Part shown: piece after piece, positions 57,201-64,000 of the stretch
Layout: every line of letters starts with the position of its first letter
How positions within the stretch are numbered: the first letter of the stretch is position 1
DNA from: CFX5 sp023384495
Lineage (GTDB): Bacteria; Chloroflexota; Anaerolineae; Caldilineales; Caldilineaceae
Reading direction: 5' to 3'
DNA length: 64,000 bases
Assembly: GCA_048499455.1 (NCBI GenBank)
Contig: JASNZV010000013.1
Span: 62,001 to 126,000, forward strand
The notes under the pieces: model-generated
Seen by the model: only the letters and a program-made list of their open reading frames with translations
What the model was told of the DNA's origin: nothing
Database searches by the model: none
Translations under genes and position numbers: made by a program

Positions 57201-57446
57201 GCCCGACAGCGCGGCGTGAAAGACCACGGACGCCTCGCCGCCGGCGGCTGTGGCCGGCGTCATGTACAGCGACTGCGCCTCCGAGGTGGTTGGCGCGGCA
57301 TGCGCTGCATCAGCCGGCGGGTGATGGTCATGCGTCTGGGCGTGGGCGCCGCGTGCGAACGCCAGCGCAAAAAGCAATGCCAGGGCGCAAAGGCGCAGCC
57401 ATTGTCGGGCAATGCGGCTGGTGGGCAAATGGACCAACGTGGACAT
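54282..57446 (-). CDS. secreted protein with eight CHRD domains
   Basis: 1054 residues, ATG 57446 after GAGGAGG. A signal peptide (LRLCALALLFALAFARGAHA) gives a mature start near residue 37, followed by a His-rich stretch. Eight CHRD domains of ~120 residues run from ~75 to ~1040. Each opens with a variant of F-x-A-x-L-x-G-x-x-E-T-P-P-V (FHAALSGANETPPVVSRASG, FHANLDGNQETPPVDTLAHG, MSALLNGAQETPPVDTPGAG) and includes AHIHxGPAG and YYVNVHTxxxPGGEIRGQI repeats. Two pairs differ more (NERPNPV, ESEEVAPAA). CHRD domains are extracellular beta-folds named after chordin; bacterial function is unknown. The C-terminus is a short hydrophobic end, SVISLLLPLIATN. Confidence 0.9.
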   Translation of the reverse strand: MSTLVHLPTSRIARQWLRLCALALLFALAFARGAHAQTHDHHPPADAAHAAPTTSEAQSLYMTPATAAGGEASVVFHAALSGANETPPVVSRASGYAVLALSDDTTALSYRVLLNDITDVQAAHIHRASDGGVQRPLAVESDALISGVITDVTPAEVTALQNGEYYINVHTTAHPGGEMAGAIATFDPPLGYTALLNGANERPNPVETDAIGVARFTRVNTATLDYQIAVSNVVSITAAHIHLGPADGFGGVAHNLYSGGPFDPDNPITGTVELDHQGMVDLLTGYYYVNVHTDAYPGGELRGQMGGAHLFHANLDGNQETPPVDTLAHGRAVLALSADASTLAYRVIVYDLADITNQHIHRAPRGVPGGVEFPLPTFGDGNVISGTLPMTDLNVLRLIAGDYYVNVHTATHGPGEIRGQIEPLATPMRLSALLTGDAETPSVATDAAGFARFKLRPVINVIDYYMAVVDIEEIQAAHIHTAPAGEPGPVAHFLYTTADGAFDPAHPASGALLFDAQDFVDLLTGYHYVNVHTADHPGGELRGQIGRAHTFVASIDGAQETPPVVTDAFGLGVFALNADASQLVYRIVADGLDGDISVAHIHTGKPGVAGPPDFTLFDGSGLFDSAHPISGALTFTDAHVLKLVSGAYYVNIHTASTNNAGVIRGQIEPLTPPHKMSALLNGAQETPPVDTPGAGVARLALEPLFNHLHYHIAVTETTGITMAHIHRGPAGIPGPVTQWLYRQADGPFDSDHPLIGSVQLNHHDLVDLLSGWSYINVHTVTHLPGEIRGQIGSERAFRAQLDGAKERPTPVTTEATGVGLLTLSSDAQTLHYHLAVGAIVSITMAHIHTGGAEAFGPVRHTLWNDGPGPFDPANPISGEVEMSTSDLFYLAGGNFYINVHTDANPGGEIRGQIDPHQPYGRFQTLLTESEEVAPAAAEARGLAAFHLTPYPLTSLQYQVSVRDIPTVTLAHIHKGLPGESGPPVFTLTNTPGELTADQPLGGVVSLTAAQLLDLLTGAYYVNVHTTELPAGHIRGQLYVDGSVISLLLPLIATN

Positions 57447-57661
57447 GGGCAGGTCCTCCTCTTGGATGCAGATAGGCCGAGTACAGGGTCGTTCTATATA
57501 GGGGGGCGGCGCGCCGGGGATGGCGCCTATCCTTGATAACGAAAGCCAGCAGGCGGCGGATTGGGAGGCGACAGAAGCGAGATCCTTGTTGAAACGCCTC
57601 GCTTCTCAAAGCAACGTCTTTCCCTTGCGTCGATTTTATGTATAATGGGGGCACTCACCAG
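57447..57661. other. 215-bp intergenic region upstream of the CHRD gene
   Basis: No gene is supported. It is expected to hold the CHRD promoter. A Rho-type T run is absent. Confidence 0.35.
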
Positions 57662-58159
57662 CTACTCATCCAGCCAGCGGTCAAATGCCTTGCTCAATTT
57701 GGACAAGGTCGATGACCATTGGGCCTGCTGATATGGTACGTCGTCTTCAGGGTCGTCATTGTCGTCCGGCGCGCGCCAGGGATCGTCGCGATCCGCCCAG
57801 GCCGGCGGCATCCAGCCGGGGGGGTGACGGGCAACGTATGCTGCATTGCGTCGGTCGATGGTCGGATTACATAGCTCGACGCCTGCGTGGAGCAACAGAT
57901 ACTCTGCCCATGTAGCCTGTCGCTTCTTCACTCGAAAGTACATGTTGTGCGCGTCGTGCGTTCTGCCATATATCGGAATACCATATTTGTTTAGCAGATA
58001 TTCAACGTCATACAACGAGAATTCGCCACCCTTATCTGCTCGCGGAATCGCAAACTGCACACCGGAATCCCTGTAATAGATCGACTTCACCGCGCCCTCG
58101 AATTGATCGATTGGGTTCAAGGGACCAAGCAAGTCATCAAATAGATCCATAAGGCTCAT
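57662..58159 (-). CDS. uncharacterised protein, 165 residues
   Basis: Starts MSLMDLFDDLLGPLNPIDQF. The body reads GGEFSLYDVEYLLNKYGIPI, YGRTHDAHNMYFRVKKRQAT and WAEYLLLHAGVELCNPTIDR. The C-terminus is acidic (DDNDDPEDD) then a short helical end. I do not recognise a named family. The conserved-looking centre and good codon usage suggest a real gene. It lies 215 bp upstream of the CHRD gene on the same strand. Confidence 0.65.
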   Translation of the reverse strand: MSLMDLFDDLLGPLNPIDQFEGAVKSIYYRDSGVQFAIPRADKGGEFSLYDVEYLLNKYGIPIYGRTHDAHNMYFRVKKRQATWAEYLLLHAGVELCNPTIDRRNAAYVARHPPGWMPPAWADRDDPWRAPDDNDDPEDDVPYQQAQWSSTLSKLSKAFDRWLDE

Positions 58160-58384
58160 AGAATTGTTCCTATCTCTACTGTTCGTTACAGGGTGACGAA
58201 AATCGCCAAGATCAATAGAACATTTGTTCTATTTCAATCTACCACAATGCAACCACATCAGGCAAATCTAGGCTGCAAAGAAGCAAATGCTACGATAGCT
58301 GCGCTTACACATCTAGAGGAGCTTTTCTAGCGTCCAAGTCAAGGTATCCCCGCCTTGTGCGGGTCCGTTCGGAGCAGAGATGCT

Positions 58385-58708
58385 ATGCAAGTCGGACCTG
58401 AGTCAACAAATTTTGCCAACCATGTACTTTTTGCCTTTTTGTTTGTTGCGCTTGTCGTGTTCTTCCGCCGGGTGTCCCTAAGTGGTAAGAAGAACTGGGA
58501 TGATATTTGGAAACCCATTGCGCCTACTTTGGCCCCCAAGCCATCTCCTGCAGACGCCGTCCGTAATGGCGTTACTGGCTTAATCACCTGGATGTTTGGC
58601 TGGTTTTTTCTGATTCTGTTTCTTTTTCTTGCCTTCGACCAATTTTTTTTTGGAGGGGAACTCGTCTGGCAAATGATAGACACGGCAATCGCGCTGCGCA
58701 GCCAATGA
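58385..58708 (+). CDS. small membrane protein, unknown function
   Basis: 107 residues from ATG 58385 (MQVGPESTNFANHVLFAFLF). Two membrane helices are predicted by eye (~10-27 and ~64-87, GLITWMFGWFFLILFLFLAF). The loop between is basic then Pro-rich (WKPIAPTLAPKPSPADAVRN). GC content is lower than for neighbours, and there is no strong ribosome site, so it could be a recent arrival or spurious. Confidence 0.45.
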   Translation: MQVGPESTNFANHVLFAFLFVALVVFFRRVSLSGKKNWDDIWKPIAPTLAPKPSPADAVRNGVTGLITWMFGWFFLILFLFLAFDQFFFGGELVWQMIDTAIALRSQ

Positions 58709-59192
58709 AGATGACGATGCATTGAACTGTATCCGGGCAACAGAGTGTGATGCAAGGCTCGGCAGCACTCGTAAGCGGCCGCCTAGGTCTTGGTCTCTGC
58801 ATCGCGTCATACGATTCTTCTGATACTGTTGGCGAACGCCGATCATAAGATAGATCAATAATCGTAGGGGACGGCCATTGCCGTCCCCTACGATTATTAC
58901 AGTATTACAGGCAAAGTGTTCAGCTAAATAGGACACCAGCGAGCGCTGTCAGCGAACCTGGTTGCCAGCGGACCATCCCCAGTTAATGGTGCGCCGAAAA
59001 CGTTGCCTGATTCTGCACTACGGTCATCTACAGAGCTGGGCTGGGGCCGAACCTGCCCCCTGTGCACAAGATCACAGCGCCCGCATGACCCAACCAACAG
59101 CGCTCCTCTTTCTCTGGCCATACAATCAGGCCATCGCCGCCCACATCGTTTCCCCGCTGCAACCGGCCTATCTTTCCATTAAGGAGCGCACC
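58709..59192. other. 484-bp intergenic region before the giant metalloprotease gene
   Basis: No gene is supported. It holds a perfect 19-bp hairpin at 58857-58898 and the AAGGAG ribosome site at 59181-59186. Confidence 0.5.
58857..58898. repeat. 19-bp perfect hairpin
   Basis: AATAATCGTAGGGGACGGC (58857-58875) and its exact complement (58880-58898) enclose a CATT loop. Similar GTAGGGACG-type words occur at 54200-54262, so it probably belongs to a dispersed family. Confidence 0.65.
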
Positions 59193-62100
59193 ATGAATAC
59201 GCCAACCAACCGACCGAGACCTTCGCCTTCGTATGCCTCGCTGGCAAGCGTCGCCACGCTTATCTGTGCGGCGCTGATGCTGGCTTTGCCCATTTTGTGG
59301 CAGGCGCAACCGGCCAGCGGCGCCGCATCGGCGCTGCTCGACCAACGTGCGCCCGCCGAACACGTACAGGCCCAAGCCGCCACTGGCGACCTGCCGCCTA
59401 TCATCGACTTTGGCGGCGCGCCCGGCCTGCCCATCGCCGGGTTGGAGCAGTGGCAGGAAGCGCAGGGCATTCAGGCCGCCGCGCTCGACGCCATCGACGC
59501 CGACGTGCTTGGCCCCAAACGCGCCATGGTGTTGCGCGTCTATTTCAACGACTATGTCAACGCCTCGCGCTATACCAAGGCCGAGGTGGAAGGCATGTTC
59601 GACGAACTGGACACGCTCTGGCGCAACACCTCGTACAACAAGATCAATATCGACTACCAGGTTTCCGAGTTGTTCCAGTTGCCCGACAACCGCAGCGCGT
59701 ATGTCAACGACTACCCCACCGGCGACCTCTCCGAGGGCAAGTTCTACAAGGTCATCGCCGACGCCGTGGCCAATTCGCCCGCCGGCCTGGATTGGACGGA
59801 CATCGACGCCGTGATGGTGGTCATGGCCGAGACCGACGCATCGCAGTTCCACCGTGGTGAGGCGATCAAGTGCAACGCCAATATGGGTCCCGGCGGCGCC
59901 ACCAAGTATGTGGGCTGCGCCATCTTTAGCGAGAACCCCACCGAAACCGACCGCCAGGTCTGGGGCCGCTGGGCGCATGAGATCGGCCACGCCTTTCAAG
60001 AGGGCGGCCCGGCCCACCCCAGTAACTACAACAGTGAGTTCGAGTTGATGGACTCCAACTATCCGGGCCAGACCGGCGTCTTCGAGAAGCAGAGCCACAC
60101 CGGCTTCCCCGGCTGGCTGCCGCCGGGCAAGTACGCCGAACTGAGTTCGCTGCAAGACGGCCAGATGGTCTGTCTCTGGGCCATGGAGTATGACCCCACC
60201 GGTCAGCCCAACTTCCAGGCCGTCAAGGCCAAGATCACCGACAGCCTCTACTACATGGTCAGCGTGCGTCGCCGCGTGCTGGGCGATGACCTCAACGGCC
60301 AGTTCCCCAGCGGCATCCCCGACGAGGGCGTGCTCATCGAGCGCGTCTCCGAGGGTTCGGACCCGTGGGTGGTGCTCAAAGGCCCCGGCGGTGACCGCAA
60401 CAAGCTCTGGAAAGAAGGGCAAACGTACGAAGATAACGCCGACGGCATCTACATCAACATCACAAAACAGGTGGATGATGACAACTACTGCGTGACCATC
60501 CGCTACACCAAAGCCGCCAACCAGCCCGATGTGGCGCTCCACCCGTGGCGCTCGCCGCCCGGCAACACCTGGGAGACGACCGACATCTGGATCGACAGCC
60601 CGGTCAACGGCTACGACACCTATCGCTATGGCAAATGGAACGACCTGAGTGGCAACCTGGTGCCCCGTGGCAATGGCGATGACCCGGCGGTGGGGATGGT
60701 CAACCGTGTTTATGCCCGCGTGCGCAATATCGGCTCGCAGACTGCTACGGATGTCAAAGTCCACTTCGACGTCACCGACCCGCTGGGTGTGGGCATTGCC
60801 GGCGCCAACGGCTGGGCCCTCATCGGCAGCGTGGACAAGAACCAGTTCCCCGGCCTGGCCAGCATCGCACCGGGCGCCTTTGTCGATGTCTACGTCGAAT
60901 GGACACCCAACATCGCGCTGACCGAGGAGCAGATCGCCGAGGGCATCTTTGCCTTCCACAGTTGTCTGCGCGTGCGCATCGACCCGGTGGCGGGCGAGAC
61001 CGCGCTGGGCAATCAGGATGGCGACCTGGAACAGGAGAACATCAGCTACTTCCAGGCCGTCGAAGAGCCGGGTGGCGGCGACGCAGTCTACGAAGATGTG
61101 ATCCGCCTGCGCAACGACGACCTGGTCAACAAGAAGTTCTTCTTCCTCAGCTACGAGAGCGACCTGCCCGACGCCTGGGGGCTCGACATCAACGACGGCC
61201 AGATGGGCGTCATGCTCGACCCCAACGAAGTGCGCGAGCTGCCGGTGGTGATCAAGCCGCAGGGACCGGCGGTGATCGGGAGCGTCTTTGGCGTCGATGT
61301 GCAGGCGTCGAGCCAGCGCAAGCTGGTCAACGACCTTGACCCGAATGACATCCACATCGAGTTCAAGCCACTGGGTGGCGTGCGCGTTGAAGCGCGCGTG
61401 CTCGAACGGCCCACCATCGAGTGCAAGGCCACCGACCACGGCGAAATCTTGGTGCAGGGCAAGATCGGTTCACCCAACTGGGAGAAGTTCTACGACGAGA
61501 AGAACCCGCCCCAGGTGATGATCCAGGGTGTGGACGAGAACCGCGACTTTATCACCCGCCAGCCGGCGTGGAGTGCTGTGGCAGTGGGCAAAGACGGTTC
61601 GTTCGAAGGCTTTGTCTACTCACGCGAGCCCGACATCAAGGAAGTGCTCTGCCTCTTCGCCGGCACCGACAAGCTGGCGTCGGCCAGCAGCGGCTTTGTG
61701 CCGGTGTTGGAGCCCAACCAGCCGCCGCCCCAATGCACCGAGCTCTTTAGCCCGACGCAGATCCCAGCCCCTGGGCTGATCAACTTTGACGACCTGCCCG
61801 ACGCCACCGTGATCAAGGATCACTATGGCCCGACGCACGGCGTCTTCTTCGAAGAGAGCGCCGCAGCTAGAGCGGTGATCATGGCGGACGGGAGCGGGTT
61901 GCCGCTTTCGCACTCGCGGCCCAATATGGCGCGCAACGACGCGGCGAACCCATCGACCACGCCTATGCTGGTCCGTTTTGATTCACTCAAGACGCACGTG
62001 GGCCTCTACATGGGCAATGGCGCGGCCGGCGCCGCGATCCCCGGTACGCTGAGCGCCTACGACAGCGCCGGCAACCTGATCTGCCAGGTGACCAATAGCC

Positions 62101-64000
62101 CCGTGCCTTTCAACGTGGCCGAGTTCATCGGCGTCCACGACGCCGCGGGGCGCATCGCCAGTGTGACGCTCGACTATGGTCAATTCACCAACGCCGAGGT
62201 GATCGACGACCTCTACTTTGCGCCGCACACACCGGGCGCGCCGCCCACCGCCACGCCGACGGCCACACCGACGGCGACCAACACGCCCCCCAGCCCCACA
62301 CCGACAGCGACCCCGACCAATACGCCGGTATCGCCCACCAACCCCATTGTGGCCGTCCCCTATCTGCCCGTGAAGGAGCTGGTCTTGGCGCCTTCGATCT
62401 TCCAGCCCGACCTTTCGATCCACGGCATTGAGATCACCCAGGGCATCCAATGTTTTGACACGAGCAAGGGGCTAGCCGGCTGTGCCGACAACTCGCTGCC
62501 GGTGGTGACCAAGAAGGACACGACGGCGCGCATCTATCTCAAATACAGCGGTCTGCTGCTCAACGGCTTGAACAATGTGCCCGTGCGGCTGCACATCATT
62601 GCCAACGGCGTGGAGTACACCGCCAACGCGATGGGCAACGCCCGCCCCACCATCAACCAGGGCGTCAAAGATAGCGCCGACATCTACTTCAATGTCAACT
62701 TCAGCAACGATGTGCCGGTGCGGTTCTACGCCGTGGTGGACCCGAACAACACCATCGCCGAGACCAACGAGGGCAACAATCGCTTCCCGGCGAGCGGGTT
62801 TATCACGCTCAACTTCCAGAAGCGAGATGCGCTCAAGATCGTCGGCCAACGGCTGCGCTACAACCCGCCTGGCTACACTGGTACGCAACACGCCGGCGGC
62901 TGGGCGGTCAACGGCGGCGCGGCCGACTGGCTGGAGCAGTTGCTGCCCATGCGCAACAACGGCATCAACTACTCACTCGCGCCCGGCTACCTCAACTGGA
63001 CAGGTTCGCTGGCTACCGGGAATGGGCAGCACGACCTGATCAAGCATCTGAACCAGTCGTATGTGCTCCAGTTGATCCTGAACGCGCTCTTTGGCGTGCA
63101 GGGCGCCTATGTGGGGGCCGACCATGTCTATGGCTGGGCGCCCAACCAGGGCTACAGCGGTGGTCACGCCGACATGCCCGTCTATCCGCACGCCGGTGGG
63201 TTGGGCGTGGTGGGCATCGGCACCGACCGCACATCCGACGGCAGCAACAGCACCGATGGCCCCGGCGGCGGCGCGCTGATCTTTGGCCACGAGTTGGTGC
63301 ACAACTATGACGTCAAACACACCAACACCGCGGATTCCTGCGGCTCGGGCGACAGCAGCAGCGCCTATCCGTATGGGTCATCAAGCATCCAAGAGTTCGG
63401 CTTCAACCCGGTGACGGGCAAGATCTACAACCCGGCCACCACGCACGACCTGATGAGCTACTGCCCGGCGTTTGGCTCCAAGCAGGGCTGGGTTGCGCCG
63501 TACACGTGGAACTACATGTTCAACCGGTTGGCGCCCGGCGCGGTGGCGGCGGCCGGCGTCAAGACTGCCGCTGGCCCGTTTATGGAGACGCAAGACGCCA
63601 GCTCGCTGGTGGTCAATGTCACCGTCTACAACCCGGAGGCCGAAGGGTATGACCCCAATCTGCCAGGCGCGTTGGGTGACCTCTACTTGCTCGCCACCGG
63701 CGCCGTGATCAACACGCCGCCGGGAGATTACGCCGTGGAACTGCGCGCGGGGGGAGAGGTGCTCGCCTCGCAGCCGTTCAGCGTCAGCTTCCAGAGCGAG
63801 TACAGCGAAACCAATGTGGTTGCCTCCAACCTACGCCATACAGGCGATGACCCGGGCGACCCTGCCGATGTGGCCAAGGCCGACCTCACCTTCATCATCC
63901 CGTGGGTGGAAGGGGCGACGAGCGTGGCGTTGGTGCACAACGGGGAGCTGCTCGACGAGCGCGCGGTCAGCCCCAATGCGCCCACGGTTGCGTTCACCAG
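59193..64000 (+). CDS. giant secreted protein with two metalloprotease motifs (3' end beyond window)
   Basis: ATG 59193 follows AAGGAG; the frame has no stop to the right edge, so at least 1602 residues. A signal peptide (~16-42, SLASVATLICAALMLALPIL) is followed by a first protease-like domain with HEIGHAFQEGGPAHPSN at residues 262-278 and a downstream FELMDSNYPG. A CARDB-like beta domain (~500-610, VNRVYARVRNIGSQTATDVK), a further beta-rich region, a TPT linker (~1010-1045) and a second CARDB-like part (~1090-1170, NNVPVRLHIIANGVEYTANA) come next. A second zinc site, HELVHNYDVKH at 1366-1376, has a possible Met-turn at DLMSYC (Met 1421). The second site has metzincin spacing HExxHxxDxxH, with Asp where Gly is usual. 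Secreted, probably a surface or released protease. Confidence 0.85.
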   Translation, partial: MNTPTNRPRPSPSYASLASVATLICAALMLALPILWQAQPASGAASALLDQRAPAEHVQAQAATGDLPPIIDFGGAPGLPIAGLEQWQEAQGIQAAALDAIDADVLGPKRAMVLRVYFNDYVNASRYTKAEVEGMFDELDTLWRNTSYNKINIDYQVSELFQLPDNRSAYVNDYPTGDLSEGKFYKVIADAVANSPAGLDWTDIDAVMVVMAETDASQFHRGEAIKCNANMGPGGATKYVGCAIFSENPTETDRQVWGRWAHEIGHAFQEGGPAHPSNYNSEFELMDSNYPGQTGVFEKQSHTGFPGWLPPGKYAELSSLQDGQMVCLWAMEYDPTGQPNFQAVKAKITDSLYYMVSVRRRVLGDDLNGQFPSGIPDEGVLIERVSEGSDPWVVLKGPGGDRNKLWKEGQTYEDNADGIYINITKQVDDDNYCVTIRYTKAANQPDVALHPWRSPPGNTWETTDIWIDSPVNGYDTYRYGKWNDLSGNLVPRGNGDDPAVGMVNRVYARVRNIGSQTATDVKVHFDVTDPLGVGIAGANGWALIGSVDKNQFPGLASIAPGAFVDVYVEWTPNIALTEEQIAEGIFAFHSCLRVRIDPVAGETALGNQDGDLEQENISYFQAVEEPGGGDAVYEDVIRLRNDDLVNKKFFFLSYESDLPDAWGLDINDGQMGVMLDPNEVRELPVVIKPQGPAVIGSVFGVDVQASSQRKLVNDLDPNDIHIEFKPLGGVRVEARVLERPTIECKATDHGEILVQGKIGSPNWEKFYDEKNPPQVMIQGVDENRDFITRQPAWSAVAVGKDGSFEGFVYSREPDIKEVLCLFAGTDKLASASSGFVPVLEPNQPPPQCTELFSPTQIPAPGLINFDDLPDATVIKDHYGPTHGVFFEESAAARAVIMADGSGLPLSHSRPNMARNDAANPSTTPMLVRFDSLKTHVGLYMGNGAAGAAIPGTLSAYDSAGNLICQVTNSPVPFNVAEFIGVHDAAGRIASVTLDYGQFTNAEVIDDLYFAPHTPGAPPTATPTATPTATNTPPSPTPTATPTNTPVSPTNPIVAVPYLPVKELVLAPSIFQPDLSIHGIEITQGIQCFDTSKGLAGCADNSLPVVTKKDTTARIYLKYSGLLLNGLNNVPVRLHIIANGVEYTANAMGNARPTINQGVKDSADIYFNVNFSNDVPVRFYAVVDPNNTIAETNEGNNRFPASGFITLNFQKRDALKIVGQRLRYNPPGYTGTQHAGGWAVNGGAADWLEQLLPMRNNGINYSLAPGYLNWTGSLATGNGQHDLIKHLNQSYVLQLILNALFGVQGAYVGADHVYGWAPNQGYSGGHADMPVYPHAGGLGVVGIGTDRTSDGSNSTDGPGGGALIFGHELVHNYDVKHTNTADSCGSGDSSSAYPYGSSSIQEFGFNPVTGKIYNPATTHDLMSYCPAFGSKQGWVAPYTWNYMFNRLAPGAVAAAGVKTAAGPFMETQDASSLVVNVTVYNPEAEGYDPNLPGALGDLYLLATGAVINTPPGDYAVELRAGGEVLASQPFSVSFQSEYSETNVVASNLRHTGDDPGDPADVAKADLTFIIPWVEGATSVALVHNGELLDERAVSPNAPTVAFT

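Noticed and set aside
54528..57536. 1002-codon plus-strand ORF opposite the CHRD gene
   Set aside because: Antisense shadow of an eight-repeat CHRD protein; its repeats simply mirror the repeats of the true gene.
59028..61439. 803-codon minus-strand ORF opposite the metalloprotease
   Set aside because: It is antisense to a frame with signal peptide, ribosome site, HEIGH motif and recognisable domains; its own sequence has no family features and arises from high-GC codon bias.

Overview
The window is about 64 kb of high-GC, gene-dense bacterial chromosome. The gene content suggests a heterotrophic member of the Chloroflexota, of the Caldilineae/Anaerolineae type. The signs are Tat-plus-lipobox solute-binding proteins with Ala/Pro-rich linkers, a bacterial NACHT NTPase with an Ala-Leu-Ala-Arg low-complexity tail, very large secreted proteins with TPT linkers and CARDB-like segments, and a sigma factor fused to a bifunctional-nuclease domain. 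This placement is inference; no rRNA or marker gene confirms it.

Layout. 1-7.3 kb: end of an alpha/beta hydrolase, a PIN-domain toxin-antitoxin pair, an M20 (YgeY-like) peptidase divergent from a PanB-family protein, then an EVE-domain gene facing a NACHT NTPase that is frameshifted inside a dinucleotide repeat, and a BrnT/BrnA pair. 7.3-20 kb: housekeeping and stress genes (beta-propeller lactonase, rhamnulokinase, Dps, a D-2-hydroxyacid dehydrogenase homologue lacking its catalytic Arg, RecQ, a propeller lipoprotein, an FprA-like ferredoxin-NADP reductase, small membrane proteins and an HhH protein). 20.3-24 kb: a disulfide oxidoreductase and leuA. leuA is preceded by an unlisted 32-codon Leu-rich leader peptide and a terminator/antiterminator, which is a classical attenuator. 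24-32 kb: a heterodimeric ABC exporter, the sigma-BFN fusion, and an orphan FtsX-type permease.

32.5-53.6 kb is a carbohydrate/peptide acquisition region. It holds one Dpp/Opp-type five-gene importer and two CUT1-type sugar importers (binding protein plus two permeases each, no ATPase), with a Zn-alcohol dehydrogenase, a Gfo/Idh/MocA dehydrogenase, a LacI regulator with a perfect 20-bp palindrome upstream, a DapA/KdgA-like aldolase, a 2Fe-2S ferredoxin and a glycerate 2-kinase. Aldolase plus glycerate 2-kinase fits a non-phosphorylative Entner-Doudoroff-like route from sugar acids. In all three importers the binding-protein gene is separated from the permease genes by a strong hairpin, each of different sequence.

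53.6-64 kb: a second BrnT-type toxin-antitoxin pair, a secreted protein of eight CHRD repeats, two uncharacterised genes, and the start of a huge secreted protein (more than 1600 residues, open to the window edge) with two separate HExxH zinc-protease motifs. Intergenic DNA is rich in dispersed palindromic repeats; several families have two or three copies within the window.
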